DNA of 64,000 bases from Candidatus Flexifilum affinis (GTDB taxonomy: Bacteria; Chloroflexota; Anaerolineae; Aggregatilineales; Phototrophicaceae): contig JADJPJ010000006.1 in assembly GCA_016713325.1 (NCBI GenBank), positions 1 to 64,000 on the forward strand. Reading direction: 5' to 3'. The notes under the pieces were generated by a model, which was not told the origin of the DNA, searched no databases, and saw only the letters and a list, made by a program, of their open reading frames with translations. Of the stretch, positions 17,239 through 26,124 are shown in pieces. The position numbers and the translations under genes are program-made. How positions within the stretch are numbered: position 1 is the stretch's first letter; each line of letters starts with the position of its first letter.

Positions 17239-18666
17239 CTACCCCACCGACGCCGCCTCACCGGCAAACTGAGGAAGATACTCGCCAAATTCTGACAGCA
17301 GATCGTTGAGGATGGCTTGCGCCACGTCGATATCGGTGATCATCGGATCGAGCAGCAGCGCTTGTAGTGCCAGATCGCGATCGCCCTTCATCGCCGCCTC
17401 GACCACGATCTCCGTGCGGTGCAACTCGCGCCGACACAGTTCGGCAACTCCGGGCGGCAGCGCGGGGAAGGCAAGCCCCTGAATACCCATCCCGGAGACC
17501 ACGCCCGGCACTTCGATGATCGCATCCTCCGGCAGATTCGGAATCAGGCCGCCATTGTTCGGGATGTTCAACTGGTGGCTGTAGTAGTCCGTGTCCCAGT
17601 GGAGCGCCTCGATGATCTCGGGGATGGGCTCTTCCAGAATGGCATGCTTCGAGAGGTTGGTCAGCTCATCGACCGACTTCTCGCCACTCACAATCGCCCG
17701 GGCCAGCGCCCAGCGGTCCGCGCGGCGCTTGCGGTTGCCATCCCAGCTCTGAAGCTTGAGATCGTACCTGACCCACGGGCGGGTCGTCGGATCGTGCGTA
17801 TAGGCCAGATATTCGCACATATGGCTGTCGCCGGCCGTGGGCATCATGCCAAAAATGCGGAAGATATCGCGCGTGAGGGGTTCAAACTGGGCATACTTCT
17901 CGCTGAACCAACGCTCGCGCAGGAGTGGATACAGATCCTCGCCGGTATGCCGGTCGGTGATGCTGTAGACCCAGGAGAAGTGGTTGATGCCAGCCGCCTT
18001 GATGTTCAGGTGTTCCAGGCCGGCCAGGGCGATAGGAATGAAGCGGAGCATGTTGTCCGCGTCGGTATGGACGTGGAAATGCTCCGGCACCGGCAAGCCC
18101 CAGCGATCGGCCAGGACGTAGGCGGCCATGGCATAGCCCCACAGCAGTTGGTGGCACAGGCCCAGGACCTTGATGTTCGTGTACTTGTGCACCGCATAGC
18201 TGAGGCGGATCAGCGGATTGGTGACGTTCAGGTACCAGGCATTGGGGCACAACCGGTCCATGTCGCGGGCGATGTCGATGATCACAGGCAGATTGCGCGC
18301 GGTATGCGAAAAGGCCCCCGGCCCTCCGTTCTCGGCGTAAGGCTGCCGGACACCATGGCGTAGCGGAATTTGCCAATCCATCTCCCAGACAGTCTCGCGC
18401 GGGCCGACCTGGATCGAGACGATCACGAAGTCCGCGCCCGGCAGCACGTCCTCGCGCCGGGTCGAACTGGTGATCGTCATCTCTCCGCCCCAGGCGGCGT
18501 TCATTTTTTGCGCGAGCCGGACCATCAGGTCCAGGCCCTCCTCGTTGATGTCCACCAGCGCAAGCTCCGAGCCGCGCAACCGCGGATGCCGGATGATCCG
18601 CGCCAGCGCGCCTAAACCGAAAATTGCACTCCCCGCGCCAATAATGACGATCTTGGGTGGCTTCAT
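17239..18666 (-). CDS. Glycoside hydrolase family 4 (NAD+/Mn2+-dependent)
   Basis: This 475-residue protein has the GH4 layout. The N-terminal Rossmann motif IVIIGAGSAIFGLGALARI binds NAD+. NVTNPLIRLSYAV, the metal-ligand motifs GLCHQLLWGY (Cys) and GINHFSWVYS (His), and GDSHMCEYLAY follow in family order. GH4 enzymes cleave glycosides by transient oxidation at C3, acting on alpha-glucosides, alpha-galactosides, glucuronides or 6-phospho-glycosides. No 6-phospho-specific feature was identified, and an ABC importer upstream suggests an unphosphorylated glycoside. It is the last gene of a seven-gene operon. The exact sugar is unknown. Confidence 0.88.
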   Translation of the reverse strand: MKPPKIVIIGAGSAIFGLGALARIIRHPRLRGSELALVDINEEGLDLMVRLAQKMNAAWGGEMTITSSTRREDVLPGADFVIVSIQVGPRETVWEMDWQIPLRHGVRQPYAENGGPGAFSHTARNLPVIIDIARDMDRLCPNAWYLNVTNPLIRLSYAVHKYTNIKVLGLCHQLLWGYAMAAYVLADRWGLPVPEHFHVHTDADNMLRFIPIALAGLEHLNIKAAGINHFSWVYSITDRHTGEDLYPLLRERWFSEKYAQFEPLTRDIFRIFGMMPTAGDSHMCEYLAYTHDPTTRPWVRYDLKLQSWDGNRKRRADRWALARAIVSGEKSVDELTNLSKHAILEEPIPEIIEALHWDTDYYSHQLNIPNNGGLIPNLPEDAIIEVPGVVSGMGIQGLAFPALPPGVAELCRRELHRTEIVVEAAMKGDRDLALQALLLDPMITDIDVAQAILNDLLSEFGEYLPQFAGEAASVG

Positions 18667-18733
18667 GGTGCTTCAGGACTCCTCATGTGTCTGCCGGGAC
18701 GTCGCATTGTGACCCGGTCATTCAGTTCTTCAG

Positions 18734-19771
18734 CTAAGGTCTGATATAGCGCGTCAGGAAATCGAGCGCATGATCGCGATGCGCGACGGCGGCTGCGGGC
18801 GCAGCTCCGGCATCTAGGCCGTCATAGACGATCTGCTGGATGGCGTAGGCCACCGCCGCAGGATCTTCGTCGCCCGGGTAGGTCACATTGCGGCCGACCA
18901 TCACCCCGCGGACGTTGGGACGCGCCTTCATCCCGGCGGCGAATTCGCGGTACGTACCCGTCGGATCTTCAGCCGAAGGACCACCGAGCAGGATGATCGG
19001 CAGCGAGGTCGCCTGCGCGACCTGTTCGAAGCCTTCGCAGTACGGAAGCTTGAGCCAGGTATAGCGAGAAGAGTCGCCGAACGCCGCGCACACGCCGACC
19101 AGTTTGATCAGCTCTTCCATCGTGTTCTTCATTACGTATCTGCCGTCGATTTTTTCGGTGCGCAGCGGCTCCACGAACGACGGAAGTTGATGATGGTTCA
19201 GCTCGGTCACTGCGCGAGCGCAATAATCAACCGTCTGGAGGGTGCGCTCATCGTTCGGGTCAAAGCGCAGCAGCATCTTGCCGCCATCCAGCCGCTGCCG
19301 GGCGATCGACTCGGCCGAGTAGGCGCCGAAGCGATCGTCGATCTCCCCGACCACGCCCACCACGCCGCCGCGCTGCATGCAGCCGATCAGCAGGCGGTCG
19401 TCCAGGATCGAGGGGCCGCCGCCCTGCTGCACGAGATAATCGACGATGAGCAGTTCGTCGATCATGTCCGGCGTGCTCATAAAGCCGTCGAAGTCGGTGC
19501 CGATCAGAACGCGCAGGATGCGCCCGAGGTACTGCTGCCGATCGCCCATGGCGAACGGCTGCGCCCCAATGCTGGTCACCCCGCGGCCGGGATGATCGGC
19601 GGCCAGGATGGTGATCTTGCCGCGCGGGGCGATATGGGCGCGCTGCTTGCGCGACTCTGCCTGCCGGCTGATGATCTCCGGGTCGCGAACGCGGATCTCG
19701 GTGATACGATCAAAGATGTAGTCCGGGAAAAACGCCTTCAGCTCAAAGCGGTAATCTGCGTTGGCGCTCAT
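18734..19771 (-). CDS. DhnA-like class I aldolase of the operon
   Basis: This (beta/alpha)8 protein of about 345 residues resembles class I aldolases of the DhnA/LsrF type and Cgl0159-like proteins. Strand motifs are GKITILAADHPGRG near residue 50, where catalytic-site residues usually lie, and RYTWLKLPYCEGFEQV followed by LPIILLGGPSAEDP. The Lys in WLKLPY is placed as the Schiff-base residue, and GG binds phosphate. RGVMVGRNVTYP is the second phosphate-binding strand. The gene lies between the kinase and GH4 genes, so it likely cleaves the ketose phosphate made by the kinase. The ATG at 19,771 has an AGGGG eight bases upstream. Confidence 0.72.
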   Translation of the reverse strand: MSANADYRFELKAFFPDYIFDRITEIRVRDPEIISRQAESRKQRAHIAPRGKITILAADHPGRGVTSIGAQPFAMGDRQQYLGRILRVLIGTDFDGFMSTPDMIDELLIVDYLVQQGGGPSILDDRLLIGCMQRGGVVGVVGEIDDRFGAYSAESIARQRLDGGKMLLRFDPNDERTLQTVDYCARAVTELNHHQLPSFVEPLRTEKIDGRYVMKNTMEELIKLVGVCAAFGDSSRYTWLKLPYCEGFEQVAQATSLPIILLGGPSAEDPTGTYREFAAGMKARPNVRGVMVGRNVTYPGDEDPAAVAYAIQQIVYDGLDAGAAPAAAVAHRDHALDFLTRYIRP

Positions 19772-19882
19772 ATTCAATACCCCTTTGTGAGTGCATCCAT
19801 GCGCCGCCAGCGCGCTACCACGTGCGACCGGTTCTGCTCGCGATCGCAGAGTCGCATTGCGGCGGTCAGCGTCTGATGAACG

Positions 19883-21091
19883 CTAGAAAAGCTTCCTTGG
19901 AATCTGCGTGCCTCTCAGCCGGACCAGCGGCGGCGGCAGTTCACCGATGAGCGGCAGCGCATAACTGATGAATTCCGGCGTCACCATGGTGCCGGATTCA
20001 TTCATATAGCTTCGCGGCAGCCGGCGGTCCTTGTTGAAAACCTGCTGGAGCGGAATTTTGCCGGTGCGCACGATATACGGCATCTCGGATATGCGCTCCA
20101 GAGTGACCATGAAATCCGTCTCATCCTGGGCGAGCCGGCGCACGGCTTCGACGCCAACCTGCCAGGCCTCGCCGACGTCGACATCGCTCAGGCAGGCGCT
20201 CAGCGCACGGCCGATCAGCCCGGGGCGCAGGGTCCGCGCCTGCAAGCCAAGCCGATCGCGCACCCGCCGCGCCAGATAGGTCGAAACCCCCGCACCAAGC
20301 GTGAAAACAGGTCGCCCCATGGTATCCAGTGCACTACCCAGGTCCTGCCCGACCGGGATACCGGCGGCATCATGCAGTCCTTCGCCGACCACCACGAAGA
20401 CGCGGCCGATGCGCTGGTACACGGCGCTGACCACATCGAGGAAGCGATCTTCGTCAAAGACGAATTCAGGCACATAAATCAGATGCGGCGCATCGTCAGG
20501 CTCTCGCTTGAGCAGCGCTGAAGAAGCCGCCAACCAGCCGGCGTCCCGGCCCATCGCTTCCAGGATCGTCACGTGATCGAAGGTCGACATCGCCTCCAGA
20601 TCGCGGCCCGTATCGCGAGCTGCCAACGCCAGGAAGCGCGCGGCACTGCCATAACCAGGGGTATGATCCGTCCCGGCAATGTCGTTGTCAACGGTCTTAG
20701 GCGCCCCCGCCACCAGTAGCGGATAGCCGAACGCCGTGGCCGCCTGCACAATGCGATGGCAGACGAACATCGAGCCGTTGCCGCCAATCTGTATGACGAA
20801 GCGGACGTTGTGCGCGCGCAGCACTGCGAAGAGACGCTCGTAATCGTCATCGCGCAGCTTGTGACGGCTGGCGCCCAGGGCCGCGGCGGGCGTCTGCGCC
20901 AGACCCTGGAGGTTCTCCTCACGAGTCAGGTCGACAAAGCGCTCGTTCAGAATGCCTTCGACGCCGTGGCGCGCGCCGTAAATCGCGTGAAAATCGCCGT
21001 GACGCTGGGCTTCAGCAATGGCGCCAGCCAGCGTTGCATTGATCACCGGCGAGGAACCGCCGGACTGCATTATGAGAAGAACCCCGCGCAA
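19883..21091 (-). CDS. PFK-A family sugar-phosphate or ketose kinase of the operon
   Basis: This 402-residue second PFK-A paralogue differs from the one at 12,336-13,436. It has VLLIMQSGGSSPVINATLAG, FVIQIGGNGSMFVCHRI, APKTVDNDIAGTDHTPGYG, ILEAMGRDAGWLAA and GEGLHD. The Mg-binding Asp of GGDGS is Asn here, and the Gly of PGTIDND is Lys. Both resemble PPi-dependent or specialised members. The sugar-binding HVQRGG is replaced by ARTLRPGLIGRA-like sequence, which suggests a substrate other than fructose 6-phosphate. The position between transporter and aldolase genes implies phosphorylation of the operon's own ketose. A TTG start at 21,091 is used; no in-frame ATG sits at the family start. Confidence 0.75.
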   Translation of the reverse strand: MRGVLLIMQSGGSSPVINATLAGAIAEAQRHGDFHAIYGARHGVEGILNERFVDLTREENLQGLAQTPAAALGASRHKLRDDDYERLFAVLRAHNVRFVIQIGGNGSMFVCHRIVQAATAFGYPLLVAGAPKTVDNDIAGTDHTPGYGSAARFLALAARDTGRDLEAMSTFDHVTILEAMGRDAGWLAASSALLKREPDDAPHLIYVPEFVFDEDRFLDVVSAVYQRIGRVFVVVGEGLHDAAGIPVGQDLGSALDTMGRPVFTLGAGVSTYLARRVRDRLGLQARTLRPGLIGRALSACLSDVDVGEAWQVGVEAVRRLAQDETDFMVTLERISEMPYIVRTGKIPLQQVFNKDRRLPRSYMNESGTMVTPEFISYALPLIGELPPPLVRLRGTQIPRKLF

Positions 21092-21160
21092 CCACCCATC
21101 TCCCTCATGTCGGAGCCGTGACTATGGCATCAAGATAATCCGCGCCACGACCACAGGGCT

Positions 21161-22213
21161 TCACTTCATGCCGGTTGTGGCAATGCCGGACGTGATGTAG
21201 CGCTGAAGAAACGCGAAGACCAGCGTGATCGGGAGCAGAGTCAAAACCGTCATGGCCAGCAGCATATCCCACTGCACCTGCAGCTCACCGCCGAAGGATG
21301 CCAGACCGACCTGGAGCGTGAACAACTCGCTCCGGGTCAGCACGATTTTCGGCCACAGGAAGTCGTTCCAACGCCACATGACAGAAAAGATCGTCAGAAC
21401 GGCCAGCGCCGGTCGCGCCAAAGGCAGGATAATCTGGAGGTAAATGCGCCACTCGCTCGCGCCATCAATTCGCGCTGACTCCAGCAGCTCATCCGGAATG
21501 GTCAGCATATACTGGCGCAGCAGAAACACCCCGGTTGGCGTTGCCGCAGCAGGGACAATCACGCCCAGCAGATTATTGAGCATCCCCATCTGCTGCAAAA
21601 CCAGAAAGACGGGAATCAGAATCACCGAGAGCGGAACAAGAAGGGTTCCAACGGTGGCCATCAGCATGGCATCCCGGCCAGGGAATTGATACTTGCTCAG
21701 CGCGAAAGCTGCCATACTGTTAATCAGCAGAGTGAGCGCCGTTGCGACCACGGTGACGACAACGCTGTTGGCCAGATAACCCCAGAAATTGAATCGCTGC
21801 ACTCCGGATATGTAGCTATCCAGACTGAAGTAGATCGACTCGATAGGAGTCCGTTGGTTGATGTTGACGCGGATGATTTCCTCAGGGCTGGCCGGATCAA
21901 CCATCTGCGCTTCAATGCCCACGCGCCGCACCTGAGCAAGCCGTCGAACAGCTCCATCTTCCATCGCGACATCGAACAGCAGCAGGGGCTCTTCATAGCC
22001 CGGCACCTTCACGACTTCCTGCCGGTAGGGCATCAGCCGGGGTGGAAACCGGATCAGTTCTGTCTGTGTCTTAAACGACGACAGGACCAGCCAGATAACC
22101 GGCCCGAACATCAGCACGGTCCCGGCCACCAGATAGCCATACGTGATCCAATCGCTCAGGGACAAGCGCTTCGTGCCACGTGTATTGGTCAGAAAAGTGA
22201 GAACCGTCCGCAT
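21161..22213 (-). CDS. ABC sugar transporter permease, MalG type
   Basis: This 350-residue inner-membrane protein has six hydrophobic segments and the permease EAA loop DELLESARIDGASEWRIYLQI, which docks on the ATPase. A large extracytoplasmic insert of about 100 residues (between TELIRFPPRL and YISGVQRFNFWGYL) is typical of MalG relatives in multi-sugar importers. It is the second permease of a heterodimer with the upstream gene and 17 bases from it. No ATPase gene is present in the operon, so a shared MsiK-like ATPase elsewhere is expected. Confidence 0.9.
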   Translation of the reverse strand: MRTVLTFLTNTRGTKRLSLSDWITYGYLVAGTVLMFGPVIWLVLSSFKTQTELIRFPPRLMPYRQEVVKVPGYEEPLLLFDVAMEDGAVRRLAQVRRVGIEAQMVDPASPEEIIRVNINQRTPIESIYFSLDSYISGVQRFNFWGYLANSVVVTVVATALTLLINSMAAFALSKYQFPGRDAMLMATVGTLLVPLSVILIPVFLVLQQMGMLNNLLGVIVPAAATPTGVFLLRQYMLTIPDELLESARIDGASEWRIYLQIILPLARPALAVLTIFSVMWRWNDFLWPKIVLTRSELFTLQVGLASFGGELQVQWDMLLAMTVLTLLPITLVFAFLQRYITSGIATTGMK

Positions 22214-22230
22214 AGGAGCGCTGTCGCCTT

Positions 22231-23238
22231 TCAGGAGATCTCGCCGCGACGGCCGAGGCGGAGTTGGATCGTCGTGAGCACTAATAAGAATGCCGCCATG
22301 ACCAGCGACGCGGCGGCCGCCAGACCGTACTCCTTTGTTTGGTTGGCGAACCCGGTCGTATAAACGTATTGGACCATGTAAGTCGTCGCCGTGCCTGGAC
22401 CACCACCCGTGAAGGCGAAAACCTGGTCAAACACTTGAACAGCACGAATCAACGAAAGAACCAGCACCACGAATAGATTAGGCATGAGGAGCGGCAGCGT
22501 GATATTCCAGAAGGACTGCCAGGGAGTAGCGCCATCGATACCTGCCGCCTCGTAGAACTCCGTGGGAATGGCCTGCAGACCGGCGAGCAGGATCAGCGTG
22601 AAGAAGCCCATCTGAGCCCAGACACTGATGATAATCACCCAGAGCTGCGCCCAGGCGGCTTCGCGCAGGAAGCCGACTCGCTCTCCACCCAGGCTGACGA
22701 CAAGGGCATTCAGAAGCCCGTCCGGAAGGAGTATCCAGCGCCAGATCAGGGCGACGACCACGGGAGAGAGCAGCACCGGGTAGAAGAATACACTGCGGAA
22801 GAAACCACGCCCACGAATGTTGCGGTTCAGCGCAAGCGCTGTGATCAGCGACATCAATACCAACAGGAGAACCTGAGACACGACATAAGTTCCCGTGTTG
22901 AGAACCGCCCTCCAGAAGAGGTCTTCCCGGCAGGAATTCGGTTGCAGAAAGTCCTCGCACGTGAAAAGCTGATTCAGGTTGTCCATGCCCACAAACGGGC
23001 GATCCTGAGGAAACAACTCCGTGCCGCCGGTGAAAGCATAGTAGAAATTGAGCAGCATCGGGAAAAGGATGAAGATTCCAAAAACAAGCAGGTTCGGCAA
23101 AATGAAAATGTATGCCATGCGCCGCACGCCGAGGAGATTCTGCAGCGGGTGCATGATCAAGTCTACCGCGTCGATAATCAGTCGGTAGATTGTGGACAGC
23201 AGCCAGTTAAACGGGGACAGAATAAACTTAAGGGTCAC
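22231..23238 (-). CDS. ABC sugar transporter permease, MalF type
   Basis: This 335-residue protein has six or more hydrophobic segments (AYIFILPNLLVFGIFILFP, VVSQVLLLVLMSLITALAL and others) and the EAA motif TEFYEAAGIDGATPWQSFWNI. It forms the translocation pore with the MalG-type partner. The GTG at 23,238 is chosen because GGAGG lies five bases upstream; in-frame codons further out run through a hairpin and look non-coding. The gene follows the binding-protein gene after an intercistronic stem-loop. Confidence 0.9.
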   Translation of the reverse strand: MTLKFILSPFNWLLSTIYRLIIDAVDLIMHPLQNLLGVRRMAYIFILPNLLVFGIFILFPMLLNFYYAFTGGTELFPQDRPFVGMDNLNQLFTCEDFLQPNSCREDLFWRAVLNTGTYVVSQVLLLVLMSLITALALNRNIRGRGFFRSVFFYPVLLSPVVVALIWRWILLPDGLLNALVVSLGGERVGFLREAAWAQLWVIIISVWAQMGFFTLILLAGLQAIPTEFYEAAGIDGATPWQSFWNITLPLLMPNLFVVLVLSLIRAVQVFDQVFAFTGGGPGTATTYMVQYVYTTGFANQTKEYGLAAAASLVMAAFLLVLTTIQLRLGRRGEIS

Positions 23239-23270
23239 AAATCCTCCGCGTCGGCTGTAATTGAAACGCA

Positions 23271-23308
23271 CGGGCACAGCCTGTCTCACACTTGATAGGC
23301 TGTGCCCG
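23271..23308 (-). promoter_or_regulatory. Intercistronic stem-loop after the binding-protein gene
   Basis: A perfect 12-bp stem (23,271-23,282 with 23,297-23,308, loop of 14) lies between the solute-binding-protein and permease genes. Only a short T run follows in the transcript. Such stems commonly stabilise the upstream mRNA or partly terminate, so that binding protein is made in excess over permease. The role is inferred by analogy. Confidence 0.6.
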
Positions 23309-23326
23309 AACTTGCCTGATTGTTCG

Positions 23327-24613
23327 CTAGCCTGCTGCCGCCGCAATGGCGTCATCGACGTCTTGCTGAATACGTGCGACAGCCTCATCCATCGTCAGTT
23401 CGCCGGTGATGACCTGCGTCAGACGGTCGCGAATCGGGTTATTGATGGCGAACGCCATGCCGCCAAACTGCAGTTCGTAGGCCTGGTCGCTCAGCTTCGG
23501 TACTTCATTCGCAAAGGTCACCAACGCCTGCGCCGCCGCTTCCGAGTCCGTCTGGAAGTTGAGTTCGCCAAGGCCAAGGTGCGCCGGGATGAAGAGGGTG
23601 CGTTCGACGAACTCACGCATCACATCTGCCTGCACCAGATAGTCCATCACGCGACCAACTTCTTCCGGATGTTCGGTCTGGGCAAAAGCAACCATGACCG
23701 AGCCGCCAGGCATTCCGGTACTGCCACCGTCGCCCGACGGGTTCGGCACTGCTTCCCAGTCGAATGCATCGCCGACATCGCGGACCAAAGCGCCGATCTG
23801 CCAGCTGCCGGCCATGTACATGACCACCTGACCATTGGCGAAGAACGGCAGACCAGCCGCGTACGAACCGCCCGATCCCACCCAGATTTCGGCGGGGGTC
23901 AGGTTTTCGCTGTGCCAGCGGACGAGCAGTTCCGCGAACTTGCGGAAGCCAGGGGTGTCCATGACAATCGAACCGTCCTCAGCAAAGAATGTGGCGCCTT
24001 CGCTGAAAGCCGGGCCGGCGACGCGGTGACCGCTGCGGTCGATGGCGACAGCATACTGGGTGCCCGTCGCCTCGGCAACCGCCTTGGTCGCCTCAGTCCA
24101 TTCTTCCCATGTCACTGCATCCATCGAGTCGCTCGGCACTTCGACGCCGGCCTGCTCGAAAAGGGTGCGGTTTATGAATGGGCCTGTCACCGTAAACTGG
24201 TTCGCAAAGCCGTACAGCGCATCGGCCGGATCGTCTTCAGCACGGAGGGCACCAAGGACCAGCGGGGCAAAGCTAGCTTCCCAGTACGCCGGATCGGCCA
24301 CGTACGGACGCAGGTCGAGATAGTAACCCTTGAAGGCGTCAAAGTTGGTGACACGCGCCATGTCGGGGCCTTCGCCGGCCTGGACCTGGAGCGGAAGCTG
24401 CTCTTGCGTCGCCTGATACGCGACGGTATCGACCACGACCTTGATGTCAGGATTCTCCGCCTCGAAACGATCGAGCAGATCGCGCAAGACCGCGCCTTCA
24501 TTACCATCGTCATACCACGTAATGCGGAGTTCAACTGGAGCGTCTTGCGCGGCAACCGAGGTCACCAGCACCACCAACGCAATCAGGACAACCATCGCCA
24601 ACAGTTTCTTCAT
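23327..24613 (-). CDS. Extracellular solute-binding protein, family 1 (sugar ABC importer)
   Basis: This 428-residue protein starts with a signal peptide (MKKLLAMVVLIALVVLVTS, cleavage near VAAQ) without a lipobox Cys. The mature part has the family-1 binding-protein pattern: LRDLLDRFEAENPDIKVVVD, QAGEGPDMARV, ALYGFANQFTVTGPFINRTLF, WEEWTEATKAV and FFANGQVVMYMAGSWQIG. It captures the sugar outside the membrane and delivers it to the MalF/MalG permeases. GGAGAG precedes the ATG. A strong stem-loop follows the gene. The ligand is not deducible; an oligosaccharide or glycoside fits the GH4 gene in the operon. Confidence 0.92.
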   Translation of the reverse strand: MKKLLAMVVLIALVVLVTSVAAQDAPVELRITWYDDGNEGAVLRDLLDRFEAENPDIKVVVDTVAYQATQEQLPLQVQAGEGPDMARVTNFDAFKGYYLDLRPYVADPAYWEASFAPLVLGALRAEDDPADALYGFANQFTVTGPFINRTLFEQAGVEVPSDSMDAVTWEEWTEATKAVAEATGTQYAVAIDRSGHRVAGPAFSEGATFFAEDGSIVMDTPGFRKFAELLVRWHSENLTPAEIWVGSGGSYAAGLPFFANGQVVMYMAGSWQIGALVRDVGDAFDWEAVPNPSGDGGSTGMPGGSVMVAFAQTEHPEEVGRVMDYLVQADVMREFVERTLFIPAHLGLGELNFQTDSEAAAQALVTFANEVPKLSDQAYELQFGGMAFAINNPIRDRLTQVITGELTMDEAVARIQQDVDDAIAAAAG

Positions 24614-24705
24614 GAGTCTCTCCTTGAACAGTCAGTTAAGGCGATTCAACATTCTTTGCGGACCACTCTTACCGGGCATCACGCGCCCGCAGCAGGTTTC
24701 TCCTC

Positions 24706-26034
24706 CTACAATTCCAGGACAGGCAGATCGAGCATCTGCGCCAGCGCCAGGAGCGCGGCCAGGTGGTCGCCATACGTGAGAGCGATGTGGTGCTCCAGCC
24801 CTTCGGAGAGGATTGCCCCCATAACCTCTTTGGCCGGGCGCGAGAAACGCACCAGCCCGGTCGTGCCGGAGAACGGCTTTTCGCCGCGAATCACCTCACC
24901 GCGGCCAATCACCAGACGGTATTCGCCGGTCGCCATGCTCAGCCGAGCCAGCGTCACCACGCCCGGCTTGAGCATGAAGTCCATGAGCAGCGGCAGCTTG
25001 CGATTGCTGTGAAGGGCCGCGGTCGGCTGTGAAGCCGCGTCGGCCATCGAGAGAGGCGCCTGCCCGCAGTGCCACAACACCAGCGCATCCCGGCTTTCGT
25101 CCACCGACACCACATCGCTGCCGAAGGCGGCTTCTCCGCTGCACTGCGCCAGCATGAACTGGGTGAGAGCGCCGTTGACATCGGCTTCACAGGATGCGGG
25201 AATACCACGGTCCGACAGGAGTGACAGTGCGCCACAGGCTGCACAGCCCAGTTCTGTGAAGAATTCCGGCCAGCACCGAACAGCGCATCCCTTCAAGTGT
25301 TCGTCGGCGGCAATCCGTTCCAGCGCAACATAGGCAGCCAACGTGCCCCGCGTCGGCGCATCATCGGCCATACCTTGCACCCGCGCACCGACTTCGGCAA
25401 ACAGCCTGTCGACTGCGGCCGGTTCGACAGCGCGAGCCTCGGCAAAAGCACGTTCGCGAAGCGCGACCGGCACCACCTCGACGCCAAAGCGCTGACGGAG
25501 CGCAGGTGCGTCGAAGTCGCAGGTTTCAAACCCTTCCGGGTGCTCCCCCACCACGCCGATACGCGCTGTGCTCAGGGCGTCCCGCACACGCTGGGCGCGC
25601 GCCAGGGCATCGATCTTCGCGACGACCTCAGGATCTCCGGGTGAGGCATAAATCGTATGATAGGAATAATGGGCCTTGCGCAGGGCATGGGCGCCGAGGT
25701 TGACGCCGCACAGCGAATTAAGACGCAGACGTCCACCGCTGTGCGGCTCCGGCAGCGCCCAGAGCAGCAGAGGCGCATCCGTCCGTTGAGCAATCGCCTG
25801 CACCATCGTGCTGTCTGCAAAGGTCGCCTGGAGGATGACGACGACGTCCAGCTCCAGCTCGGCAAGCTGTACACCGCGCTGAATAGCGGCATCGGCGTCG
25901 GTCACTGGCGCAGAATCGCCCACAAGGGAGAATCCGGCGGTTTCCAACGCTGCGCGAGCCGAGGCGATCATCTCCTCGGCAAATGGAACATCGAAAGTTG
26001 TGCGTAGGAGAGAAACAAAACCAATCGAAAACAT
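24706..26034 (-). CDS. L-fucose/L-arabinose isomerase-like protein
   Basis: This protein of about 442 residues has the fold of L-fucose isomerase relatives. FSIGFVSLLRTTFDVPFA opens the first domain. The C-terminal domain has CAVRCWPEFF, a Cys-rich CAACGALSLLSDRG, CEADVNGALTQFML (Glu and Asp as Mn ligands) and LVLWHCGQAPLSM (His ligand). The family converts aldoses to ketoses. It is the first gene of the operon and probably isomerises the aldose released by GH4 before the PFK-like kinase acts. The ATG at 26,034 is chosen because the family begins there; the preceding in-frame codons look non-coding. The specific sugar is unknown. Confidence 0.78.
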   Translation of the reverse strand: MFSIGFVSLLRTTFDVPFAEEMIASARAALETAGFSLVGDSAPVTDADAAIQRGVQLAELELDVVVILQATFADSTMVQAIAQRTDAPLLLWALPEPHSGGRLRLNSLCGVNLGAHALRKAHYSYHTIYASPGDPEVVAKIDALARAQRVRDALSTARIGVVGEHPEGFETCDFDAPALRQRFGVEVVPVALRERAFAEARAVEPAAVDRLFAEVGARVQGMADDAPTRGTLAAYVALERIAADEHLKGCAVRCWPEFFTELGCAACGALSLLSDRGIPASCEADVNGALTQFMLAQCSGEAAFGSDVVSVDESRDALVLWHCGQAPLSMADAASQPTAALHSNRKLPLLMDFMLKPGVVTLARLSMATGEYRLVIGRGEVIRGEKPFSGTTGLVRFSRPAKEVMGAILSEGLEHHIALTYGDHLAALLALAQMLDLPVLEL

Positions 26035-26124
26035 CTGGCACCCAAATGATAATACCGTGTCGATTATGCCGTGCCAGCCACTATCACGCAACCTGTATGG
26101 CGGGTTAAAACGCACAAGGTTATG

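Noticed and set aside
23239..23388. Longer start for the MalF-type permease
   Set aside because: The upstream codons run through the intercistronic stem-loop; the GTG at 23,238 has a GGAGG site and the family N-terminus.
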